A stretch of 64,000 bases of DNA from Hemicordylus capensis. Lineage: Eukaryota > Chordata > Lepidosauria > Squamata > Cordylidae. The notes under the pieces were generated by a model. The model had not been told where the DNA came from. It saw only the letters and a program-made list of their open reading frames with translations, and searched no databases. The position numbers and the translations under genes are program-made. The stretch lies in assembly GCF_027244095.1 (NCBI RefSeq), contig NC_069658.1, forward strand, positions 49,029,001 to 49,093,000. The letters run 5' to 3'. The number at the start of each line of letters is the position of its first letter. The stretch's first letter is position 1. Shown here piece by piece: positions 56,901 to 64,000 of this stretch.

Positions 56901-59352
56901 TTCCCTACAAAAAGTGGTTAGAGTACTGTTACAGTTCTAATGCTGAAAGATGGAGATAACAATTAAGTTTTAACCAGTAAGAACCACGTCCTATTCATGT
57001 ATCCTTTGTAAGAGTGCCAGAGTGGCTAATTTTAAAAGTGGGATTGGTAGTTTGTCAGTGAAATAAAAATGGAAGTGTTAGCATAGTGTTCACCAATCCA
57101 CAGTTTTTGGCTAAGCTCAGTCCTCCCTTAAGTTCTTTGTGCATGCCAGAGGAACTGCTGGGGAGCAAGGGGTCTCTCTCATACAATGCTGGGCTTTGAA
57201 ACAGGTAGATGAAATGCATTATTTTTAGCTGCTCCAAAGTTCAGTGTGGCATGAGACACCCTCACTCCTCCGAGTATGCTAGAGGACATGGGAGACTGGG
57301 TCTCATAATGTGTTGGGATTTTGGAGCAGGCAGAAGCAGCACATCTCTTTCCTTCTGAATGCTCCAAAACTACAGTTTTGTCCCTTTTTCAAGCCTAGTG
57401 GTTCCCCATTGTTTCCCCATGATGTTCTCCTGGTCTTTTAAAGAAAACAAAAACAAAGGGCCTCATGTTCTGAATGAACACCAGAACTACTGGCTTGCAA
57501 TCCATTATTTTAACATTTAAAGTAAATCTTTAGCAGGTAGAACCTGAACACTATACTGTTACTTACAGCTTTCTCTTTTCGCTTCTGTTTAATCATATTG
57601 GAAAGCACTTTAGCTCGGGATTGGCCTTCTCTGTCCAGCAGATATGCTGGTACAGCTCCTCCTGGGGTTTTCTCATCATTCTTCTGCTTGGTATTTCTTT
57701 TTTCATGCATCTTAATACTGGAAGAAAATATTGTGTATATATATATTAAGGTAATTTTTGCCTTTCAGCTCGATATTTGTAAAGTTTGGAATCAAAGCAA
57801 ACTGAGAAGAGTTTCATCACAATGTTTGAAGTTGTTTGGTTTTTTTTTTTACACTAATGAGGGAGTGCCTGAATCATCCTCATGAAACAAAGCAATATGA
57901 ATGGCAAACTACTAACTTGTTTCATTTTTCTTGAAATAGCTACATAAAGCCAAATAAAAGTATACTGATTCTAACATAGCTTTACAAGGTTTCAGTAATG
58001 GACAAAATGTTTCCAAGATTGTATGTTCCAGGCCTGTACAATACCCATGATTCACCATATCAAAATAGTTCAATTACAGAATAAAAAAACCCACTCACGT
58101 CTTCTTCATCTGTATCTTCTCTGCATGACGTTGTTTATGGTAAAGCTTAGCTTTTAATCCAATCATTTTCTTGGCTTTCTTTGAGCGCTCATGAGCCTCA
58201 CGGCCCTCTTTCTTTCTCTTCTTCTCATGGTAATCCAAGCGATAGCCATATCGCTTACGGTGTAACTCTATGTACTCGTTCTGAGGCTGTTAAGTGTAAG
58301 GAAATGAATTTAAGTTTTTTAAAATAAGGATGCCAAAAATAGATGTTTGCTAGGCCTTCATTTTAAGATATGGCAAGAACAACCACCACCACATCATCCC
58401 ATTTAAGGAATACTTTGTGAACATTGAAACAAATCACACTGATTGCTTTTTCTCTCATACTTTAAGATATGTGGTTTGGTCCATTTAGCAGTTCAACTAA
58501 TAGAAGTGCACAGTTCTTTAAAGGATAACGGCATCCAGTTACTGCCGGCCATACCTGTGCTACCACATATTCTTTCAGTTGACCACGCAAACATGGCAAT
58601 CTCCTTGTGATTTTGTTGCAGATGCTGTGACTCAAACACAAGAGCCAGAGTCTCAACAGTCAGCCATGACCCATGCATGTTTACTCAGAAGTAAGTCCCG
58701 CTGAGCTCAATAGGTAAGTGTCCCAAGTAAGTGTTCATTTACAAGCTAGCCGCTAGATAACAACATAATGATCGCAGAGCACGAGTTGGTTTGTTTTGGA
58801 GTGTTGATTTCACCACAAAACAAAAAGCACCTGAACAAAGAAAGAGTCCCTCCCACACACACAGAGAGAGGCAATTTGATGAAGGAACTATTGGGTGAGG
58901 GCTGTGAAGATATGGGTTCAAACCAAAGATCATCTATGAAGCTCACAGGCTGCCTCGAGCCAGTCGCTCTCTCTCAGCCTAGCCTACCTTAGGCTACCTA
59001 TAGAGTTGCTATGAGGGCAAAACAGGGGGCCAGGAGGGACCACGTGCGCTGCATTGCCTTGAGCCTCCTCAAGGATGGGCGGGACAGAAATGTGATATAT
59101 GATGAAAATTCATAGCGAGTATATACGGTGCTTCTAGCAATTTCAGAAGGAAACCCGCAGGCGGCTCAGCCGCAACACGAAAAGTGCGGATGGGAGAAGG
59201 ATAATTGCTGGTTGGTCTCCCGTCCTCCTCTTCCTCCATGAGGAATCTCAGTGGCCCCTTGAGACGACGACGACGCCCTCCTCTGAAGACACCCAGGGCA
59301 AATGAGCAGCTTCACCTAGATCCCAGATCCAAAGCCTGAACCCACTCACCAT
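53869..59352 (-). CDS. NSA2: NSA2 (60S ribosome biogenesis factor), 6 coding exons, complete
   Basis: Read on the minus strand, the exons are 59352-59350, 58286-58099, 57717-57567, 56904-56725, 56318-56126 and 53936-53869. All have GT-AG borders and matching phases, and they give 260 residues, the length of human NSA2. Recognisable blocks are [120 protein letters not shown] and the C-terminus [20 protein letters not shown]. The N-terminal half is very lysine/arginine-rich and the C-terminal half carries the eS8-like fold of this family. Known role: a nucleolar factor of late pre-60S particles needed for 27S pre-rRNA processing. It shares a promoter with GFM2. No damage is seen. Confidence 0.97.
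54770..55060 (-). mobile_element. tRNA-derived SINE (family A), rearranged
   Basis: 'catagaaagctgccatatac' and 'cagagcggctccatcccctc' occur, then both phrases appear again at about 54995-55050, indicating a partial duplication. It lies within a family C SINE tail (54721-54765 and 55078-55160) in the last NSA2 intron. Confidence 0.65.
55540..55680 (+). mobile_element. CR1 LINE 3' UTR fragment
   Basis: 'aatactaggtgcctctgagc', 'gcaggctttcctggggcatc' and 'ctagcagggtgcttaatttc' resemble the CR1 3' UTR at 21840-21990. Confidence 0.5.
56126..56318 (-). CDS. NSA2: NSA2 coding exon 5
   Basis: Acceptor TATAACAG, donor GTAAGT (minus strand). Encodes [40 protein letters not shown] and [16 protein letters not shown]. 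This is the most conserved block of the family. Confidence 0.97.
56725..56904 (-). CDS. NSA2: NSA2 coding exon 4
   Basis: Acceptor TTTTTGTAG, donor GTAAAT. 60 codons, phase 0 both sides: [20 protein letters not shown], then [20 protein letters not shown] and [15 protein letters not shown]. Confidence 0.97.
57567..57717 (-). CDS. NSA2: NSA2 coding exon 3
   Basis: Acceptor TTCCAG, donor GTAAGT. Encodes [40 protein letters not shown] and [10 protein letters not shown]. Phase 2 in, phase 0 out. Confidence 0.97.
58099..58286 (-). CDS. NSA2: NSA2 coding exon 2
   Basis: Acceptor TTAACAG, donor GTGAGT. Starts [20 protein letters not shown] and continues through the basic helix to QMKKT. Supplies residues 2 onward. 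Confidence 0.97.
58915..59100 (+). mobile_element. Sauria-type SINE, diverged
   Basis: 'gttcaaaccaaagatcatc', 'gcctcgagccagtcgctctc' and 'ctcagcctagcctaccttag' follow the Sauria SINE plan. It lies in NSA2 intron 1, near the promoter. Confidence 0.55.
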
Positions 59353-59720
59353 GATGGACTAGCGCCTTGGAACCAACTTCTTCTGCTCCGGCTACCCACT
59401 CAGGCCCCTCCGCTGAAGGAGCCGATCTCGAAAGGAAAAGGCGGGTTCTGCTGTGAAAATGCTCCGAGTCGCAACTGCTTCCTCTTTCTGTTGTTCCGCG
59501 TCCTTGTGAACAAGCCCGGATGTTCTGCATTCCTCCCTACACATTCCCTGTACGAATTAGTAAAGGGGTGGGGGACCAGAAAGGTGATACTCTCGGCGGA
59601 AGTCGTGTGTATTCCACGCTGAAAGTGGACCGGAAGTTGCTAGGCACTCGTTAGGTTTGAGTTTTCTGGGCTTCTCTTTAGTGGTTCTTCCCGACGGCCC
59701 GGCGGGATTTCATGTATAGG
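59130..59720. promoter_or_regulatory. CpG-rich bidirectional promoter of NSA2 and GFM2
   Basis: CpG dinucleotides are frequent here while most of the window is CpG-poor outside repeats. NSA2 starts leftward (ATG at 59352) and GFM2 rightward (ATG at 59927). Two ETS/GABPA-type cores stand between them, GCGGAAGT at 59596-59603 and ACCGGAAGT at 59629-59637. Such motifs are common in promoters of housekeeping genes for ribosomes and mitochondria. No TATA box is evident. Transcription start positions are not visible from sequence. Confidence 0.8.
59350..59352 (-). CDS. NSA2: NSA2 coding exon 1 (start codon only)
   Basis: The ATG is immediately followed by a GTGAGT donor, so this exon adds only the initiator methionine plus 5' UTR. 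Exon 2 opens with codon 2 (proline) in phase 0, matching the MPQNEY start of the family. Confidence 0.85.
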
Positions 59721-59926
59721 AAATAACGACTCAGAGGAGGCGTTATTTTGGCTGCTGGATAGTATTTTTTAAAAAATAAAATTTCGACGATTTCTGCATA
59801 AATTACGGCTTAATTCGGCGCCAGTTTGTGTTAAAGGGAATATTATAATTTACTTCAATGGAATGTTCCTTAACGATGCACCCTCTTGTATAACATCGGC
59901 TTGCATTGTCAGGGTGCTGGGTGAAG

Positions 59927-59989
59927 ATGCTACGAAATACGAGAAAGTTGTTACTGGGTCCCCTCAAAGTGGTATATTTGCACAGTGAG
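59927..59989 (+). CDS. GFM2: GFM2 coding exon 1 (presequence start)
   Basis: ATG in 'gaagatgc' (A at -3) starts [20 protein letters not shown]. The donor is GTAATC, phase 0. An AG at 59911-59912 just upstream could be the acceptor of a preceding noncoding exon. Confidence 0.85.
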
Positions 59990-62490
59990 GTAATCTCTTC
60001 AACAGACTTTTAATATAGAAAGGATTTCGCAACTAATAGTGCGGAGTTGCAAGAGAAATGTCTGTATTGCTATGAATTGTCTTAGTAGATACCGTTAAAG
60101 TATTACGTTTGGTTTATTTAGGATGTGTTTGTGGTATTTTAGGGTACCTGGAACCAGCCAGTATACTGCAATCTAGAAAAAAAAATCTTTGTCATATCTG
60201 ACTATGTTGTGTAACTTAATGTAATGTGCATTTTACTTTTCAAAAATAAGTTTACAAAAGTTTGCCAGAGTTATTACTAATGCTAATGATATTTTTATTT
60301 TTAAAGTGTTTGTGTTGCAGAAAAACAAGAGCTCTAGCTATAAACAACTTTAGCTGTTTGTATCTTAGAAGGAATTACAGTTCTTTGCCAGGTAAGTTTT
60401 AAAAGTATCCCTCAACTTGCATTGTCTATGTAGATCCATAACTATAGAAAAATCCGTGAAAAGTACATCCTAGAATAACAGATATCATATGTAGCATTTG
60501 ATACAACTGAAAACAAAACCCTGAATTATTTTGTAGCTGGGGATAACTACAAGATGTTTATGAAAACATTGATTAAGAAAATATTTAGATTGTTTAATGT
60601 GTAAGAGTTACTCTCTATGGGACTTTTCTCTGTTCCTTGTGCAATCTTTTTCTCATATTAAAGCATGTTTAGTATATGAATGAGTTGATAGAACATTAAA
60701 CATCTAAGGGATTTTCAGGACAATTTGAAATTACTCTTTTCTGAGTATACTGTAGCACATATTTAAAAAAATGAATTTATTCAATCTGATAAGAGCAGTG
60801 GCTTTACTGAAACAGATTTCCATGCAAAAACCACCCTTTGTGGTCTGTTTACACATGTGCTGCTGTCAGGGAAAGCAGCCTGCATGTAGCCATTGTGATA
60901 ATTATTGCTGTCAGCTTTGACAGTGCTGTCACCTTTTTTTGAAGGAGGAGAGCAAATGTAAGCTTCTCCTTTCCTTCCTTCCCAACAGGTAGTTGTGTCT
61001 CTTAAAGGTGACAGAGTTCCACATCTGTTAACGTAGGGGGGGCGGATCCTTGTATTCATTGGCATGCTGTTATGCAAAGGTTCTTGGGCTGATCCCATGT
61101 TTGTTGTAGAAATTATCATTGTATCAATTGCCATTGAAATAATTACAAATGTAAGTTCTGGCCATTCTTTTTGGCAGATGATGCAAAATCTTTGCGCTCT
61201 ATCATCACTCCACCAGTATCCAAGTAAGTAATTCCTGTTTTCTATATGTAGAATGTAGTAATAGTTATTTGGATGTAAGATTGATGAGCCACAGATTTAT
61301 ATTTACAATTGTACAGATGGAAAAATATAAGTAGGGAGGAAGCAATGTTAATGTTGGAAGCTGGATTGTGAAATGGAAATATTTCCATTCATGTTGATAA
61401 ATGCTGTATTCTGCTCTGTTGACAGATATCTATTCAAGTCTTGCTTGATAGGTGTAATTGTTGTGAGACCAGAAGAATGCTGTGTATCATGTTATATCAG
61501 TAGTTTTGGGTATATCAGTAGTTTTAATACCTCCATATTAACATGATTACTACGTTTTTTCCAATACAGAAAATCCAGTTTCTTACTTAATACACTTCCT
61601 AAAAAAGCGTGTATACTAATTGGTTACTGTAACAATAAAAATATTTAGGTTTATAATGAAGTAGAGCCTTTTATACTAGCCATCCAAATCCAGAATCTTT
61701 GATGCCACCGAGATGACATTCACACTACTGCATTACAACCACTTAAGAATACGAATTGCTTTTAGTTTGGCTCTCTCAGAACATATCCAAAGACATTAAG
61801 CAATAGTGATATAGCCATTCACCATCACAAGTGTTCCATCACCCTCTTGTGAGGGTGAAAAGAGGACACCTAGTTTTTCTCTCTGGCTTGGAGCCAGTGT
61901 TCTCTCTAACAGGGATTCCCAGATGTTGTTGACTACAACTCCCAGCATCCCCAACTGCAATGGCTTTTGGCTGGAGATTATGGGAGTTGTAGTCAACAAC
62001 ATCTGGGAGAGGGGACACTGCTCGGAGCTGAGAAGGGGTAGTGATTATTCCCACAGTTGTGCTGAGCTTTGGAAGGCACAGCGCTCCATCTCATTCACTA
62101 GCTCCGGACTGGAGAGGAAGATGGGAGCTGATCATTTTGATGCTGGACAGCCAAGGCATTCCTGGCATCTCCTCTGCCAGAAGAAGCTCCTGAATCCTTA
62201 TACTCTTCATGGTAATTATGAATAGCAAGGTCTCCCCCCCACCACCACCTCCAAGGATTTTACACAGGAGCAAGGTTGCACGTAAGAGCAGATTTGCTTT
62301 ATTTGTATGTCGTATGTTAAATTATATATACAAATCTCACTAGATAAAATAACTTAGATGTTGATTGAAAAGCCTTTGGTTTTCTTGCACAGAATCCGTA
62401 ATATTGGTATCATGGCTCATATAGATGCAGGAAAAACTACTACCACAGAGAGAATGTTGTATTACTCTGGGTATACAAGAACGCTTGGAG
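59927..62490 (+). CDS. GFM2: GFM2 (mitochondrial EF-G2), first four coding exons, partial
   Basis: Exons 59927-59989, 60307-60391, 61178-61223 and 62393-62490 join in frame to 97 residues plus one base. The protein starts [16 protein letters not shown] and continues [14 protein letters not shown], rich in arginine and free of acidic residues apart from one, as expected for a mitochondrial presequence. The linker NYSSLP and then [20 protein letters not shown] lead into the GTPase domain. The G1 loop AHIDAGKT is at residues 73-80, followed by [13 protein letters not shown]. Human GFM2 is about 779 residues, so nearly 90 percent lies beyond the right edge. Known role: with MRRF, GTP-driven splitting of mitochondrial ribosomes after termination, not translocation. 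Diverges from NSA2. Confidence 0.95.
60307..60391 (+). CDS. GFM2: GFM2 coding exon 2
   Basis: Acceptor TTTTTAAAG after a T-rich tract. Encodes [20 protein letters not shown] and RRNYSSLP. This acceptor, not the later GCAG at 60317-60320, keeps the frame, and the CCRKTRA stretch aligns with CCYKIRA of the human protein. Confidence 0.88.
61178..61223 (+). CDS. GFM2: GFM2 coding exon 3
   Basis: Acceptor TTGGCAG, donor GTAAGT. Encodes [15 protein letters not shown] and the first two bases of the lysine before IRNIGI. Confidence 0.92.
61895..62020. mobile_element. hAT-like fold-back MITE in GFM2 intron 3
   Basis: CAGTGTTCTCTCTAACAGGG at the left; right end GGGACACTG. Flanks CTTGGAGC and CTCGGAGC agree at 7 of 8 positions. 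The mirror arm at the right has lost some bases. Confidence 0.88.
62393..62490 (+). CDS. GFM2: GFM2 coding exon 4 (G1/P-loop)
   Basis: Acceptor TTGCACAG, donor GTTAGT. Encodes [20 protein letters not shown] and [20 protein letters not shown] is the nucleotide-binding G1 motif typical of EF-G proteins. Confidence 0.97.
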
Positions 62491-63645
62491 GTTAGTGTTT
62501 GTATGTATGTATTTTTGTGAAGTTTTAAATGAAATAATTTTTAAAATTTGAGATGGTTCAACATTTGATTTATCCTCTTAATTTACTCATTTTCTATAAA
62601 ATATCTTGCAGCCCAAGCCTATGCCCCAGCTAAGATTCTTGCCACTACACTTCTGCTTCCATTGATACAAACAAGGCAGTCTTCTCTCCTTCAGAATGTC
62701 TAGTTATTGTCCTATCCTTCACTGTATGTGGTCTTTTTGCAGTGATGCTGGACTTGTATTGTCTTTGTTCTGCTCTAGCTCAGTGAAGTCTGTCTGCTCT
62801 TGTGCCCCATATTTGGCACAGGATGGATGTGTAGCGTGTCGGCTAGAACAGGCCCTGACAAATTTTCTTTGCCTCTAGGGGCCAGTCCAAAGATTTAAGA
62901 GCCATAAGGAGACAGACACACTGTTTGCCCGCAGCAGTGCCCTTTACTCTGTGGGAGTGTGTATGTTCCTGGTCACATCCATCTGGCTCAGGCAGGTGAT
63001 GGACCGATGCATCCAAGAGGAGAAGTGAGCAAGCAAAGTGGGGGCAGGTTGCCCTCTTCTTATGGTCATGTTAGCCAATTGCTTGCCTGAGCCAGACGGA
63101 TGCTACCAGGAAGAGGAGAGAGCAAGCAAGGCAGGATGGGCTTGCTCTCTCCTCTTCCCGGTTGCGTCTGACTGGATCAGGCAGATGATGTAAAGTGCCG
63201 CGGAAGAGGAGGAAGCAAGCAAGGTGGTGGGGGCAGGGTTTTTCCTCTCTTCTTCCTGCTTGTATCTGTCTGACCCAGGGAAGCAATGTGCCGATGTGAT
63301 CAGGAAGAGGAAGGAGCAAACTGCCCCCACCTTGCTTACTCACTCCCCTTCCTTGTTGCATCCGTCCATCCCTGGGCTCAGGCACCACACTTAAATTTCC
63401 AAGCACCATGGCAAGCTGGCACCTGGGAATTGTCAAACCCTGGGCTAGGGGCTGATGGGAAACAATGTGTCAGAGCTCTGTTTGGGATGTGGTGTTGTGA
63501 TGTGTGTTCTTTACAGTTCTGCTCCTTGTGTGTGTGTCAAGAAGGTTTGGTGTGCTGTTTTCCTACTGGGCCCGGCACTGGTGTTAGATTTGATGCCTTA
63601 AGTTGTCAGTTGTGGTTTTTGCTCTTGCAAACCAAATGGCTGAGG
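62491..63645 (+). other. GFM2 intron 4, no exon recognised
   Basis: The expected next exon (starting with the aspartate of DVDDGDT) is not present. 62990-63420 is a patch of reiterated GAGGAAGAG..AGCAAGCAAG wording, apparently local duplications. Confidence 0.5.
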
Positions 63646-63653
63646 CCCTGGAT

Positions 63654-63841
63654 CAGAGTTCTCTCTAATTTTTTTTCATCTGTGTGTGGAATGATTTTTG
63701 TTCTGGGCAGCAGTATCAAGGCAGTGTGTGTGCATGTGCATTCAGAGAGGGGCCTTTCTGATTCAACCTGAGTGGGATCTACAGTTAACTGAGTGGACAT
63801 CAAAAGCGTGTGCACATGTGCATGCCTTAGAGGGAACACTG
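63654..63841. mobile_element. hAT-like MITE (CAGWGTTCTCTCTAA type) in GFM2 intron
   Basis: CAGAGTTCTCTCTAATTTTT to GCCTTAGAGGGAACACTG. Flanks CCCTGGAT and CCCTGAAT agree at 7 of 8 positions. Same family as 9100-9287. Confidence 0.9.
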
Positions 63842-64000
63842 CCCTGAATACCTTGGGCCACCTTCTTGCATATACATCTGCATGCCCCATAAAATCTACT
63901 ATAATCCTCTGCTATAATCCTCTTCTCCACATCCCATTCTGGTCAGACCTTTTCTGGGTGAGGACACGTGAATGGGTGATCTTGCTTATAGCCCCCACAC

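Noticed and set aside
60317-60391. GFM2 exon 2 starting at the later GCAG (60317-60320)
   Set aside because: That acceptor shifts the frame after exon 1 and meets a stop within a few codons. The AAAG acceptor at 60303-60306 keeps the frame and the CCRKTRA similarity.
1-64000. Retroviral or LTR elements, CRISPR arrays, rRNA genes, riboswitches
   Set aside because: None seen. The inverted repeats belong to DNA transposons, and the reverse-transcriptase wording belongs to non-LTR LINEs.

Overview
The window looks like nuclear DNA of a squamate reptile. It has spliced vertebrate genes with long introns, a CpG-rich shared promoter, Sauria-type tRNA SINEs, CR1 and L2-like LINEs, and many small hAT and Tc1/mariner-type inverted-repeat elements. 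The species cannot be read from the sequence alone.

Three protein-coding genes are supported by splice-site-consistent exons whose translations match proteins I recognise. FAM169A (soluble lamin-associated protein of 75 kDa) is on the plus strand with 12 coding exons from 26664 to 44888 and a 3' UTR to about 46640. NSA2 (60S ribosome biogenesis factor) is on the minus strand with 6 coding exons from 59352 down to 53869. It gives a full-length 260-residue protein. GFM2 (mitochondrial elongation factor G2, ribosome recycling) is on the plus strand and starts at 59927. Its first four coding exons lie here and the rest runs off the right end. FAM169A and NSA2 are tail to tail. NSA2 and GFM2 are head to head across about 575 bp of CpG-rich DNA holding two ETS-type motifs. 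From memory, gene order and orientations match the human 5q13 block.

Positions 1-26660 hold no exon I can support. They contain an L2-like LINE (minus, 11090-14407), a CR1 (plus, 19555-22010), smaller CR1 pieces, an unassigned LINE with reverse-transcriptase remnants (minus, about 5990-7040), several SINE families and many inverted-repeat DNA elements. A 5' noncoding exon of FAM169A may lie here or further left.

The clearest non-gene pattern is layered transposition. Short hAT-like elements with 8-bp target duplications sit inside CR1s, SINEs and Tigger-like elements, so the order of insertions can be read. A second group with TAGGGATGTGC-type ends includes long fold-back copies and two 1.4-1.9 kb copies in opposite orientation. 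I see no CRISPR, rRNA gene, functional tRNA gene or recognisable retroviral/LTR element, and nothing I would defend as a wholly new biological system.
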